NCBI GenBank assembly: GCA_009840635.1
Contig: VXNL01000094.1
Location: forward strand, 62,001-126,000
Direction: 5' to 3'
DNA from: Acidobacteriota bacterium
Lineage (GTDB): Bacteria; Acidobacteriota; Vicinamibacteria; Marinacidobacterales; Marinacidobacteraceae
Length of the DNA stretch: 64,000 nucleotides
Shown here: positions 42,916 to 52,162 of the stretch, piece by piece
Position numbering within the stretch: position 1 is the stretch's first letter
How the letters are laid out: each line of letters starts with the position of its first letter
Program-made: the position numbers and the translations under genes
The notes under the pieces: generated by a model
Databases searched by the model: none
The model's input: only the letters and a program-made list of their open reading frames with translations
What the model was told of the DNA's origin: nothing

Positions 42916-44691
42916 TCACTGGTCCACCCCTCCCCCGCCGACGATCCGGGGCTCGGGAGAGTCCTCGAAGAAGGTCCGCAGAATCTCCCCGCCGATCGGC
43001 GCCGCCGCGGCTCCCCCGGCCCCGCCGTGTTCGACGACCACCGCAATCGCGATCTCCGGGTCGTCGAACGGCGCGAACCCCACGAACCAGGCGTGGGTGC
43101 GCAGCTCGTACGGCCGGTCCTCGTTGTTGGCGGCCACCGCGTTGGCGCTCGCCACCTGCGCCGTTCCCGTCTTCGCCGCGACCTCGGCCAGGGGCATCCG
43201 GGCTCGCCAGGCCGTCCCCGACACCACCGCGTCCCGCATCCCGTCGCGGATCAGTTCGAAGTGTTCGGGCAGGACTCCGCCCACCTCTCCTCCGGGTTCC
43301 ATGCCGACCAGTCTCGGCGTCGGAATGTTCCCCCCCGAGGCGACCGCCGCCGCGAGCCGGGCCATCTGGATCGGGGTCACGGAGACGGCTCCCTGGCCGA
43401 CGGAGACCGACGCCGTCTCGCTGGCGTACCAACGCTCTCCCATGACCCGGCGCTTCCATTCGCGGGTCGGAACGAGGCCGCTCGACTCGTTCCTGAGATC
43501 CACGCCGGTCGGCGCTCCGAGGCCGAAGGCCCGCGCATAGGACGCGATGACGTCCACGTCCAGGGCTTCCGACAGGCGATAGAAGAACACGTTGCACGAC
43601 TTCGAGATCGCTTCCCGAAGCGACAGGGCACCGTGACCCTCCGTGCGGTGGCAGTGGAAGGTCCGGCCCGCCACCCGAGCCCGGCCGTTGCAGGTGACGC
43701 GGGTTTCGGGCCCCACCACGCCCTCGGCCAACCCCGCGGCAGCGGTCACCAGCTTGAAGGCCGAACCGGGCGGGTAGCGGCCCTGCACCGCCCGGTTGAG
43801 CAGCGGAGTCGCCGTGTCGGCGAGCATTCGGCGGAACCTCCCGGCGTCGCCGCGAAAGTCCTCGGGATTCTCCGCCGGATAGCTGCCCAGGCCCAGCACC
43901 TCGCCGGTCCGCACGTCGAGCGCCACGAAGGCCCCGCGTTGCTCCCCGAACGCGCGGTGGGCCGCCTCCTGGAGGGCGCCGAGGACGTTGAGCTGCAGGG
44001 TTTCGCCGCGTACTGGTTCCGTTCTCCGGAGCCCGCCGGAGACCAGGACGCGCTGCCGGCTGTCCACGACCCGGTCCAGATAGCCGTCGGAGCCGAGCAG
44101 CGTGGTGTTGTAGACCCGTTCGATCCCGTCCTGCCCGACCAGGTCTCCCGAAGCCGCAGCAACGAACTCCTCGAGCAGCAACTGCGCCGCCGTGACCTCG
44201 CCGACGTACCCGAGGAGGTGCGCGGTCGCTTGACCGAGCGGGTAGTCCCGCGCCGGGACGAACTCCACCCGGACTCCCGGGAGCTCCCGCCGGCGGGCTT
44301 CGAAGAAAGCCGCTTCGGCGAACGGAATCCCGGAGCGCACCACCGCCGGGCCGCGCGCCGCGCGCGCCTCGAGGCCGGCGCGGTCCTCGTCCTCCACCGC
44401 AAGCAGTCCCAGGTCCTCGAGTTGGCGGAGTCCCGCCGTGTCGGCGAGGAGCGTGAACGACGGCTCGCTCCGGGCAAGGACCTGCCCGCCCCGGTCCACC
44501 ACGAGTCCGCGGGGAGCGCGGTGGCGTTCGGTCTGGAGATAGTTGTCCCGCGCCAGGCTGCTGAACTCCTCGCCCCGAACGATCTGGAGCTGCCAGAAGC
44601 GGACGGTCAACAGGATGACGAACGCCCAGAGCGGGTAGCGGGCGATGGTCAGCCGCCGGCGGATGCGGGCGAGATACTCGGCGTGGATCAC
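42916..44691 (-). CDS. mrdA: Penicillin-binding protein 2 (elongasome transpeptidase)
   Basis: Class B PBP that cross-links peptidoglycan during elongation, partner of RodA. The 591 residues have an N-terminal transmembrane anchor (about 18-36), the dimerisation/pedestal domain with RGLVVDRGGQVLARSEPS (about 60), and the transpeptidase domain with SxxK in YPPGSAFKLVTAA (Ser about 313), SxN in SKSCNVFFYRLSEAL and KTGTAQ (about 507). It starts 20 bases after mreD and ends 28 bases before rodA. Confidence 0.95.
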   Translation of the reverse strand: MIHAEYLARIRRRLTIARYPLWAFVILLTVRFWQLQIVRGEEFSSLARDNYLQTERHRAPRGLVVDRGGQVLARSEPSFTLLADTAGLRQLEDLGLLAVEDEDRAGLEARAARGPAVVRSGIPFAEAAFFEARRRELPGVRVEFVPARDYPLGQATAHLLGYVGEVTAAQLLLEEFVAAASGDLVGQDGIERVYNTTLLGSDGYLDRVVDSRQRVLVSGGLRRTEPVRGETLQLNVLGALQEAAHRAFGEQRGAFVALDVRTGEVLGLGSYPAENPEDFRGDAGRFRRMLADTATPLLNRAVQGRYPPGSAFKLVTAAAGLAEGVVGPETRVTCNGRARVAGRTFHCHRTEGHGALSLREAISKSCNVFFYRLSEALDVDVIASYARAFGLGAPTGVDLRNESSGLVPTREWKRRVMGERWYASETASVSVGQGAVSVTPIQMARLAAAVASGGNIPTPRLVGMEPGGEVGGVLPEHFELIRDGMRDAVVSGTAWRARMPLAEVAAKTGTAQVASANAVAANNEDRPYELRTHAWFVGFAPFDDPEIAIAVVVEHGGAGGAAAAPIGGEILRTFFEDSPEPRIVGGGGVDQ

Positions 44692-44710
44692 GATGCGCCC
44701 CCGAAAAGCC

Positions 44711-45196
44711 TCATCGCGCCTGGTACCCCGCCGGCCGGGGCCGTAGGAATCGGACCACCAGCAATCCGTAGATCACGGTGATGGGAATCCCGAACCCGGC
44801 CGCCCCCAGTTCGAGAGCGGGAACCGCGGTGAATCCGGCAACTTCACCAAGCACCCAGAGAACCACCAGATCGGCGGCGGCGGCGAACAGAAGCAGCAAC
44901 GGGATCCCAGCCCGGGTGTCCAGAGGAGGGTACTCGCGTGCACGGGCCGCCAGGAAAACGACCAGCGGCTTCGAAAAACCGTTCATCCCCAGCAGACCAC
45001 CGGAGAAGGAATCCTGCAGGAGTCCCGTCACGAGACCAAATCCGATGGCCGGACCCGGCCCCGCGAGCAGCGCCACCGCCGCGGCGGTGGCGAGCAGAAA
45101 ATCCGGCGTTACCCCTTCACCCACGGTGAGCGGAAGTACGCCGGTCTGGAGCAGGAAAGCGGCGATCACCGCGAGGGCGGCTCGCGCATAGCTCAT
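44711..45196 (-). CDS. mreD: Rod shape-determining protein MreD
   Basis: A 161-residue inner-membrane protein with five predicted helices and little else; the PDFLLATAAAVALLAGPGP and GLVTGLLQDSFSGGLLGMNG motifs are those of MreD. Its start overlaps the mreC stop by four bases (ATGA), and its position between mreC and mrdA supports the assignment. It bridges MreC to the PBP2-RodA complex. Confidence 0.9.
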   Translation of the reverse strand: MSYARAALAVIAAFLLQTGVLPLTVGEGVTPDFLLATAAAVALLAGPGPAIGFGLVTGLLQDSFSGGLLGMNGFSKPLVVFLAARAREYPPLDTRAGIPLLLLFAAAADLVVLWVLGEVAGFTAVPALELGAAGFGIPITVIYGLLVVRFLRPRPAGYQAR

Positions 45197-46041
45197 GGCG
45201 CCGCATCAGGGTCCGGCGCCATCCCGGAATCGTCCCGGCGCGGCAGCATGAACACCCGTTCCAGGGTGTCGAAGTCCACGGCCGGCTCGACGGCGACTTC
45301 GAGGAGCAGACCGGCGCCCTCGTGGACCGCTGACACGTGCCCGACCAGGAGACCCTTCGGATAGAGCTGATCGAGCCCGCTCGAGATCACCTCTTCGCCA
45401 ATCGCGATTCGCTGCCCGACCGGCACGAAATGGAGCCGGTAGCCGCTCGCGCCGTCCTCCCCGGCAGCCGACCGGACCACTCCGCGGGTGCGGCTCCCGG
45501 AGGTGATGACGGCGACGGCCGCGGTGGAAGCCGACAGCAGCTCGACCTGGCTGACCCCGGGCCCGACCGCCACGATCCGGCCCGCCAGACCGCTTGCCGC
45601 CATCACCGGAGCATCCCGCTCGATTCCGTGCCGGCTGCCCCGGTTCACGGTCACGGTGCGGTCCAGCGGCGATGCGCTGACCCCCACGACCTCGCCGGAA
45701 ACCGGCTCGCCGAGGTCCATCGCCGCCGCATCCAGGTCCGTGAACCCGCGCGCCCGCTCCAGCATTCCCCGCTGGACGGTCAGCTCCCACTCGAGCCGGG
45801 CTACGCGGTCGCGCAACTCGTCGCGGGCCAGCCGCATCTCGTGCGCCTCCCCGACGGTCTCCACCCACGACGAAACCGCGCGGGTGGAGTCGACCACCAG
45901 GCTCTGGCCCCCGCCGAACACCGCGGCCAGACCGTCACGGATCGGAAAGCTGATCCCGCTCCGCACCTGAAACGTCAGTCCCAGGAAGTTCGCGGCCAAC
46001 ACGATCCCCAGGAGGATTCCGTGGCCGCGTTTCCCGGGCAC
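45193..46041 (-). CDS. mreC: Rod shape-determining protein MreC
   Basis: Bitopic periplasmic scaffold that activates PBP2-RodA. The 282 residues show one N-terminal transmembrane helix (about 5-25), a coiled coil (about 60-95, EMRLARDELRDRVARLEWEL) and the tandem six-strand beta domains with GEVVGVSASPLDRTVTVNRGSRHGI and GLAGRIVAVGPGVSQVELL. It follows mreB by 46 bases. The Pro/Asp tail is short. Confidence 0.94.
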   Translation of the reverse strand: MPGKRGHGILLGIVLAANFLGLTFQVRSGISFPIRDGLAAVFGGGQSLVVDSTRAVSSWVETVGEAHEMRLARDELRDRVARLEWELTVQRGMLERARGFTDLDAAAMDLGEPVSGEVVGVSASPLDRTVTVNRGSRHGIERDAPVMAASGLAGRIVAVGPGVSQVELLSASTAAVAVITSGSRTRGVVRSAAGEDGASGYRLHFVPVGQRIAIGEEVISSGLDQLYPKGLLVGHVSAVHEGAGLLLEVAVEPAVDFDTLERVFMLPRRDDSGMAPDPDAAP

Positions 46042-46087
46042 CGGCTAGCTCGTACCTCTCAGGTCGGCCTAGGTTAACCCCCCGGGC

Positions 46088-47116
46088 TTACACGTCGTGC
46101 CGGGACACCTGCTGGAGCAGGTCCATGCGCTCCAGCATGACGCCGGCGCCGTTCACGACGCAGTCGAGCGGATGTTCCGCCACCTTGACCGCCAGATTCG
46201 TCTCGTCGGCGAGCAGCTCCGGCAGACCGTCGAGGAGCGCGCCTCCACCCGTCAGCAGAATGCCGTTCTCCACGAGGTCCGCGGAGAGTTCGGGTTCCAC
46301 CTTCTCGAGCACGTTCGCCAACGCGGTGAGGAGCTGGTGGAGCGGGCCGCTCAAGCCCTCCCGGATGTCCTGATCGGTCACCGTCAGCGTGGCCGGGGAC
46401 AGCCGCGAAAGGTCGCGGCCGCGAATCTCCATGCTCCGCGCCTGCATTCCCGGCCGGGCGCTGCCGAGGGCCATCTTGATCCGCTCGCCCGTCCGCTCGC
46501 CGACGAGCAGTCCGTGGGCCCGCCGCAGGTGCTCGATGATCCCCCGGGTGAACATGTCGCCCGCGGCGCGCACCGAGGTACCGGCGGCGATGCCCGAGAG
46601 CGAGATGACCGCGATGTCGGTCGTGCCCCCACCGATGTCCACCACGCAGCAGCCGATGGGGGTCGTGACGTCGAGTCCCGCGCCGATGGCGGCCGCGATG
46701 GGCTGCTGGACCAGGAACACCTCGCTGGCCCGCGCCCGGAGCACGCTGTCGCGCACCGCGCGCCGCTCCACCGGGGTGATCCTGAGCGGCACGCCGACCA
46801 CCATGCGCGGGGCCGCCCAGCGCCGCCGTACCAGCGCCTTCTGGACGAAGTGGCTGATCATCCGCTCCGCCGCCTCGAAGTCGGCGATCACCCCGTCCTG
46901 CATCGGACGGATCGCCTTGATGTGGTCGGGGGTCTTGCCGACCATGTCGTACGCGTCCGCCCCGACCGCCTCCACCCGTTTGGTGACCGTGTTCATGGCC
47001 ACCACGGAGGGCTCGCGGAGGATGATTCCCGAATCCTGCGTGTAGATGAGGGTGTTGGCGGTCCCGAGATCTACCGCGAGATCAACCGAGAAGAGACTGA
47101 GTAGGTATTTGAGCAT
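46088..47116 (-). CDS. mreB: Rod shape-determining protein MreB
   Basis: Actin-like filament that positions the elongasome. The 342 residues contain the nucleotide-binding motifs AVDLGTANTLIY (phosphate 1, about 14), VVDIGGGTTDIAVISL (phosphate 2, about 158) and LTGGGALLDGLPELL (adenosine, about 289), with EPSVVAMN and the ERRAVRDSVLRARASEVFLVQQPIAAAIG block. It is the first gene of the shape operon; the 166-bp gap to the divergent foldase gene must hold its promoter, but no clear -10/-35 pair was found. Confidence 0.97.
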   Translation of the reverse strand: MLKYLLSLFSVDLAVDLGTANTLIYTQDSGIILREPSVVAMNTVTKRVEAVGADAYDMVGKTPDHIKAIRPMQDGVIADFEAAERMISHFVQKALVRRRWAAPRMVVGVPLRITPVERRAVRDSVLRARASEVFLVQQPIAAAIGAGLDVTTPIGCCVVDIGGGTTDIAVISLSGIAAGTSVRAAGDMFTRGIIEHLRRAHGLLVGERTGERIKMALGSARPGMQARSMEIRGRDLSRLSPATLTVTDQDIREGLSGPLHQLLTALANVLEKVEPELSADLVENGILLTGGGALLDGLPELLADETNLAVKVAEHPLDCVVNGAGVMLERMDLLQQVSRHDV

Positions 47117-47282
47117 CAGGCGAGGCCGGTTAGCGGCACTGTGTCGTGGATTTCAGGAAGACCGGGACGGAAATGCGGCGAGAGAGTACCAGTGAAACCG
47201 AGATCGTGACAGTCTCAAGCCGGGCGTTTTCTTGTCCGGGTTTGCCGGCCGGCAGTCCTCGGCGGTACCATGGCCGGTTGCC

Positions 47283-49184
47283 ATGATCCTCGAGTATTTC
47301 CGCAACCGCCGATCCGTCGGCTGGTTCGTCGGGGCCGGCCTGCTCGGGCTGGTCATTCTGGCGTTCGTCGCCCTCTATTTCCCGGATTTCATGGGAGATC
47401 CGGCCACCGCCGCGATGCGCCGCGGCGTCGCCTGGGTGGACGGCGAAGCGATCCCGGCATCGACCTTCCTGGACCGCTACCGGAACGTCGCGCGCATGTA
47501 CCAGGAACAGAGCGGCGGTGAGTTCTCGCCCGCCCTGGCCCGGCAACTCGGCATACCGGAGCAGGTCGTGGGCGAACTCGTGCGTAGCCAGGTCCTGGTC
47601 CGGGAGGCGGAACGTCTCGGAATCGAGGTCACGAACACCGAAGTCGGAACCAGCATCGCCACCTCTCCGACCTTTCAGGAGAACGGCGTCTTCATCGGCC
47701 GGGACGCCTATCTCGCCATGCTGCGCGCCGCCCGGCTGAACCCGCGGGACTTCGAGGATTCCATCCGGTCCGACCTGATGACGGAGAAGCTCCGGGCGCT
47801 GATCACCGAGTCGCCGCACGTGTCCGACCTGGAACTCAGGGAGGAGTACCGGCGCCGCAACGAGAGCGCCTCGCTCGACGTCTGGTTCCTGACCGTGGAC
47901 AGCCGGCGCGGCGACGTGGAGGTCACCGAGGCGGCGGCACGCGAACGCTACGAGGCCGAACCGGCGGCGTTCGAGGTACCGGAGCAGCGGCGCATCCGCT
48001 ACCTGACGCTGTCCGAGCAGATCCTCGCCGAGGAGGTTTCGGTCCGGCAGCGTGAAATCCAGCGCTACTACAACCGCAACCTGTTCCAGTACCAGATGGG
48101 CGAGCAGGCGGAAGCCAGTCACATCCTGCTGCAGGCGGAAACCGAGGCCGATGAGGACGCCACCCGAACCCTCGCCGCCCGTCTGGCCGAGCGCGCGCGC
48201 GCCGGCGAAGACTTCGCCGAACTCGCACGGACCTATTCCGCTGACGAAGTGACCCGGGAAGCGGGGGGAGCCCTCGGAGTCTTCGGTCCCGAAGAGATGG
48301 TGCCCGAGTTCTCCGAAGCGGTCTTCAACATGATGCCGGGCGAGATCAGCGATCCCGTCCGCACCGACTACGGCTGGCATGTGGTGCGGCTCGACAGCCG
48401 GCAGCCGGCGGAGACCCGGGAGTTGAGCGAAGTGGAGGGAGAGATCGAAAGCCGCCTGCGGCAGGAAAAGGCCGGCGATCTCCTCACCGAGCGGGCCCTC
48501 GAATTGGAAGGACTCGCTGACGGCGCCGATTCGCTGGACGAGCTGACCCGCGACCATCCGCTGCTGATCCCCCAGGAATCGGATTTCTTCTCCGCCGGCG
48601 ACCCTGTTGCCGGGGCCGGGTCGGCGGAACTCTCTGCGCTCGCTTTCGAACTCCAAATCGGCGCGGTGGGCGGCCCGGTCCGGCTGCCTACCGGCTACGG
48701 CTTCGTGGAAGTCCTCGAGGAACGGCCGCCCCACGTCCCCGAGTTCGAGGACATTCGCGAGCTGGTGATCGCCGGACTCGAGGAGGAGCGGGCCCGGTCC
48801 CTCGTTGAGGAGGCTGCTCAGGCGCTCCGGGACCTCGTCGCCGGCGGCCGGACCGCCGAAACCGATCCCACGCCCCTGGAGCGCTGGTTCCGCGGCAGTC
48901 CGCTCGGGATCGCGGGAATGCTCCCGGACCACGAAGAGACGGTCTTCGGCGCCGGGGTCGGAGACGTCGTCGGCCCCCTGGAGGCGGACCGCGGCTACGC
49001 CGTCGTCCGGATCAACGGAAAGGAGGGCTTTGCCGAGACGACGTTCGAAGAGCAGAAGGAGCCCTTCCGGGCGCAGATGGCCGAAGAGAAGAAACAGCGG
49101 ATCTGGGCCGCCTTCGTCGGGGCCGCCGGCGAGCGCTACGAGATCCGTATCGACCGGCAGGCCCTCAACGACCTGATCGGCTAG
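47283..49184 (+). CDS. PpiD/SurA-type periplasmic peptidyl-prolyl isomerase
   Basis: Membrane-anchored foldase, 633 residues. One transmembrane helix (about 14-36) is preceded by the basic EYFRNRRS. The SurA_N-like chaperone region covers about 50-190 (VNGEAIP-type start WVDGEAIPASTFLDRYRN). A parvulin domain follows at about 275-370 (QAEASHILLQAE, FAELARTYSADEVTREAGGALG, GWHVVRLDS) and a second, degenerate parvulin-like half up to the C-terminus (EEQKEPFRAQMAEEKKQR). The layout matches PpiD. ATG at 47283 puts the helix at the PpiD position. It is divergent from mreB. Confidence 0.88.
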   Translation: MILEYFRNRRSVGWFVGAGLLGLVILAFVALYFPDFMGDPATAAMRRGVAWVDGEAIPASTFLDRYRNVARMYQEQSGGEFSPALARQLGIPEQVVGELVRSQVLVREAERLGIEVTNTEVGTSIATSPTFQENGVFIGRDAYLAMLRAARLNPRDFEDSIRSDLMTEKLRALITESPHVSDLELREEYRRRNESASLDVWFLTVDSRRGDVEVTEAAARERYEAEPAAFEVPEQRRIRYLTLSEQILAEEVSVRQREIQRYYNRNLFQYQMGEQAEASHILLQAETEADEDATRTLAARLAERARAGEDFAELARTYSADEVTREAGGALGVFGPEEMVPEFSEAVFNMMPGEISDPVRTDYGWHVVRLDSRQPAETRELSEVEGEIESRLRQEKAGDLLTERALELEGLADGADSLDELTRDHPLLIPQESDFFSAGDPVAGAGSAELSALAFELQIGAVGGPVRLPTGYGFVEVLEERPPHVPEFEDIRELVIAGLEEERARSLVEEAAQALRDLVAGGRTAETDPTPLERWFRGSPLGIAGMLPDHEETVFGAGVGDVVGPLEADRGYAVVRINGKEGFAETTFEEQKEPFRAQMAEEKKQRIWAAFVGAAGERYEIRIDRQALNDLIG

Positions 49185-49188
49185 CAGA

Positions 49189-49536
49189 ATGCAACTCGAC
49201 CTGAGGGAACGCGGTGGCGTCTCGCTGCTGCAGCTGAACGGCCGCCTCGTGGACGGCCACGGTGACCAGGAACTGCGGGAGGCCGTGGACGTGCTCCTCG
49301 ATTCGGGCCGCACCCGCATCGTCGTCGATCTCAGCGGGGTCAGCGCCATCGACAGCGCGGGCCTCGGAGAACTCGTCGCTTCCGCCCGGCGGGTCGCCCG
49401 CGCGGGCGGCGCGCTCAAGGCGCTCCATCCGCGGGAGCGCGTCGTGCACGTGATGAACATCGCCCGGGTGCTGCCGTTGTTCGAGGTGTTCGAGACCGAG
49501 GATCAGGCGGTCGCCAGCTTCACCACGGACGCCTGA
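49189..49536 (+). CDS. Anti-sigma factor antagonist (STAS domain)
   Basis: A 115-residue single STAS domain of the RsbV/SpoIIAA type: strand LLQLNGRLVDGHGDQELREAV, then RIVVDLSGVSAIDSAGLGELVASAR, with the phosphorylatable Ser in DSAGL (about 56). Unphosphorylated antagonists bind the RsbW-like kinase and free its sigma factor. The candidate partner kinase is at 39392-39847 on the opposite strand. It starts four bases after the foldase gene, so its expression is probably tied to that envelope foldase. Confidence 0.9.
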   Translation: MQLDLRERGGVSLLQLNGRLVDGHGDQELREAVDVLLDSGRTRIVVDLSGVSAIDSAGLGELVASARRVARAGGALKALHPRERVVHVMNIARVLPLFEVFETEDQAVASFTTDA

Positions 49537-49557
49537 GGGCCAGGCCCCGAAACGTCC

Positions 49558-50823
49558 TTGATTCCGGTCGAGGAGGCGCTCCGCCGGATCCTCGAGCGGA
49601 CCCCGCGGCTGCCGGCCGAGACGGTCGGGCTCGAAGCGGCCCGGCGCCGGGTGCTCCGGGAGAACGTGTTCGCGGATCGGGACCTGCCCCCCTTCCACCG
49701 CTCGGCGGTCGACGGCTACGCGGTCCGCGCCGCCTGCCTGGCGGGCGGCGGCCGGCTGCGGGTCGTGGAACAGATCCCCGCCGGGACGATGCCGAAGGTC
49801 CGGTTGGGTCCGGGGGAAGCGGCGGCCATCATGACGGGCGCCCCCCTGCCGGAGGGGGCGGACGCCGCGATCATGGTGGAGGACACCGTTCGCGACGGGG
49901 ACTTCGTCGTCTGGCCGGCCCCGGGAAGGACCCCGCCCCCCGTCGAGCCGGGAAACCGGGTCACCGCCCGCGGCGCCGAGGTTCAGGAGGGTGCGAAGCT
50001 CCTCGAGGCCGGCATCCGGGTCTCGCCGGCAGCCGTGGGGCTCCTCGCCACCGTCGGCAAGGTCCGGGTGGAGGTCGCCCGCCGTCCCCGGATCGCCGTG
50101 TTCTCGACCGGCGACGAACTCCGGCATCCGCGGACGGCCAGGCCGCGGCCCGCGGAGATCCGGGACGCCAACAGCCACCTGATCGCCGCCCGCTGCCGCG
50201 CGCTGGGGCTTCCGGTCCGGCGGCTGGGTTTCGCCGCCGACGACCCCGACGACCTCGCCGCGAAGGTCGCTTCCGGCCTCGGTGCGGACGTGCTCTTCAT
50301 CAGCGGCGGCGTGTCCATGGGACGCTACGACTACGTCGAGCCCGTACTCGAGCGGGCCGGGGTCCGGCTCCTGGTGACCGCGGTGGCCATCCGTCCCGGC
50401 AAACCCTTCGTCTTCGGGATCACCCGGGACGCTCCTCCGGTCCTTGTCTTCGGCCTGCCGGGCAACCCTGTCTCGGCGCTCACCACGTTCGAGGTGCTCG
50501 CCCGTCCGGCCCTGGACGCGATGCAGGGGATCGCCGATCCGGGACTGCCGCGCCCATCGGTGCGCCTGCTCGCCCCGGTCACGGCGCGCGGACCGCGGCG
50601 CGCCTTCCTGCCCGCCCGGGTGGGAGTCGCGGACGACGGGACCCTGGCGGCGCAGCCGATCCGCTCCCAGGGATCGGGCGACATCGCGGCGGTGGCGCTC
50701 GCGAACGCCCTCGTGATCGTGCCCGAGGACGTGGACAGGGTCCCCGCCGGAGCGAGCGTCGCAGCGCAGCCGCTCCCCGGGTTTCCGGACGCCGGGGCCG
50801 GATGGCATGATCCCCGGCAATGA
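49558..50823 (+). CDS. moeA: Molybdopterin molybdenumtransferase
   Basis: Inserts molybdate into adenylated molybdopterin, the last common step of Moco synthesis. The 421 residues show PPFHRSAVDGYAVRA (about 43), IMTGAPLPEGADAAIMVED (about 90), the GDEL motif in VFSTGDELRHP (about 182), FISGGVSMGRYDYVEPVLE (about 244) and VFGLPGNPVSALTTFEVL (about 299). A TTG start is used, 21 bases after the STAS gene. The stop overlaps the moaC start (ATGA). Confidence 0.95.
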   Translation: MIPVEEALRRILERTPRLPAETVGLEAARRRVLRENVFADRDLPPFHRSAVDGYAVRAACLAGGGRLRVVEQIPAGTMPKVRLGPGEAAAIMTGAPLPEGADAAIMVEDTVRDGDFVVWPAPGRTPPPVEPGNRVTARGAEVQEGAKLLEAGIRVSPAAVGLLATVGKVRVEVARRPRIAVFSTGDELRHPRTARPRPAEIRDANSHLIAARCRALGLPVRRLGFAADDPDDLAAKVASGLGADVLFISGGVSMGRYDYVEPVLERAGVRLLVTAVAIRPGKPFVFGITRDAPPVLVFGLPGNPVSALTTFEVLARPALDAMQGIADPGLPRPSVRLLAPVTARGPRRAFLPARVGVADDGTLAAQPIRSQGSGDIAAVALANALVIVPEDVDRVPAGASVAAQPLPGFPDAGAGWHDPRQ

Positions 50824-51323
50824 GTTCCGGCGGTAGACCGGCGTCCCCGGCGACCCTCAGCCATGTGGATTCCGGGGGAAGCGCGCGCATGGTGGACGTG
50901 GGAGCCAAGCCCGTCACCTCGCGCGAAGCCGCAGCCGAAGCCTTCGTAAGGATCTCGGATGAGGCGCTCAAGCTGGCGCGCCTCGGAAACGCGCCCAAGG
51001 GGAGCGTGCTGGACACCGCGCGCCTCGCCGGGATCCAGGCGGCGAAGTCCTGCGCCGCTCTGATCCCGCTCTGTCATCCCCTGCCCCTCGACCATGCCGA
51101 GGTCTCGGCGGCATTCGAGGAGACCGGGATCCGCATCGTGTCGCGGATCCGGTGCCGGGCCTCCACCGGGGCGGAAATGGAGGCGCTCACCGCGGCTTCG
51201 GTGGCCGCCCTCACGGTCTACGACATGCTGAAGGCCGCCGACCGGGCGATGGTGATCGGCCCGGTCCGCCTCCTCGAGAAGCGCGGTGGGGCGAGCGGCG
51301 ACTGGAGGGCGGACGGTGCCTGA
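50820..51323 (+). CDS. moaC: Cyclic pyranopterin monophosphate synthase MoaC
   Basis: Converts 3',8-cyclo-GTP to cyclic pyranopterin monophosphate in Moco synthesis. The 167 residues contain SHVDSGGSARMVDVGAKPVTSREA at the N-terminus, the catalytic KGSVLDTARLAGIQAAKSCAALIPLCHP region (quoted here as its blocks KGSVLDTARLAG and LIPLCHPLPL) and GAEMEALTAASVAALTVYDM with the active-site residues. It is coupled to moeA. moaA, moaB, moaD and a convincing moaE were not seen in the window. Confidence 0.95.
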   Translation: MSSGGRPASPATLSHVDSGGSARMVDVGAKPVTSREAAAEAFVRISDEALKLARLGNAPKGSVLDTARLAGIQAAKSCAALIPLCHPLPLDHAEVSAAFEETGIRIVSRIRCRASTGAEMEALTAASVAALTVYDMLKAADRAMVIGPVRLLEKRGGASGDWRADGA

Positions 51324-52155
51324 GGTCCGGGACTCGGTGCTTGCCGCTCTCGAGGCGAAGGGCTCGGCGGTCGTGGCGCTCAGCGGCGGCGTGGACAGCG
51401 CGACGCTGGCGGTCCTGTCCCACCGGGCGCTCGGGGACCGAAGCCTGGCGGTCACCGGGGTGAGCGCGAGCCTGTCCCGCCACCAGCGAGCGCTCGTGGA
51501 GTCGGTTCTCCGCACGCATCCCATGCCGCACGAATGGCTCGCGACGGATGAGCTGGCGTCGCCCGACTACCGCCGAAACGGTCCGGATCGCTGTTTTCAC
51601 TGCAAGAACGAGCTCTACCGGCTGCTGCGGGAGGTCGCCGACGCGCGCGGCTTCGCGGCCGTGCTCGACGGCACGAACTCCGACGACGTGGGAGACATCC
51701 GGCCGGGACGGCGCGCGGCGGCGCTCTACGGCGTTCGCTCACCGTTCCTCGAGGCCGGAGTCGGCAAGGCGGCCATCCGGGCGCTGGCGCGGGAACTGGG
51801 ATTGCCGGTGGCCGAGGAACCGGCTTCCGCGTGTCTCGCCTCCCGCGTTCCGGAGACGATCCAGATCGACGCGGGGGTCCTGAACCAGGTCGAGGCCGGG
51901 GAAGCGGCGCTCCGGGAGTTCGGTTTTTCCGCCTTTCGGGTCCGCCACCACGGGGAACTCGCCCGCATCGAGCTGCCCCCCGGGGAGATTCCCCGCGCCC
52001 TCAGCCCGGAGATCGGAGACCGGCTTGCGAATCGGCTTCAGAAGCTCGGATACCGCCAGGTGGCGGTAGACCTCCGCGGCTACCGGCCCGCGGGGCTCGC
52101 CGCCCCCTTCGACCCGGATCGCGATCTGGCGTTCCTGTCGACCGGCGCCAGCTAG
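51316..52155 (+). CDS. larE: LarE-type ATP-dependent sacrificial sulfur transferase
   Basis: PP-loop enzyme that adenylates a pyridinium dicarboxylate carboxyl group and donates its own cysteine sulfur to build the nickel-pincer cofactor. The 279 residues show the PP loop ALSGGVDSATLA (about 25), the conserved RCFHCKNELYRLL block (about 95), GTNSDDVGDIRPG and EPASACLASRVP (about 173), which contains the sacrificial Cys position of LarE. GTG at 51316 overlaps the moaC end and has a GGAGGGCGGA ribosome site. No larB, larC or larA is in the window, so the cofactor role is inferred from family membership. Confidence 0.87.
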   Translation: MPEVRDSVLAALEAKGSAVVALSGGVDSATLAVLSHRALGDRSLAVTGVSASLSRHQRALVESVLRTHPMPHEWLATDELASPDYRRNGPDRCFHCKNELYRLLREVADARGFAAVLDGTNSDDVGDIRPGRRAAALYGVRSPFLEAGVGKAAIRALARELGLPVAEEPASACLASRVPETIQIDAGVLNQVEAGEAALREFGFSAFRVRHHGELARIELPPGEIPRALSPEIGDRLANRLQKLGYRQVAVDLRGYRPAGLAAPFDPDRDLAFLSTGAS

Positions 52156-52162
52156 CAGCCTA

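Noticed and set aside
46097-47104. Open frame of 335 codons antisense to mreB
   Set aside because: It covers a fully supported mreB, is His/Arg/Pro-rich and shows no family signature.
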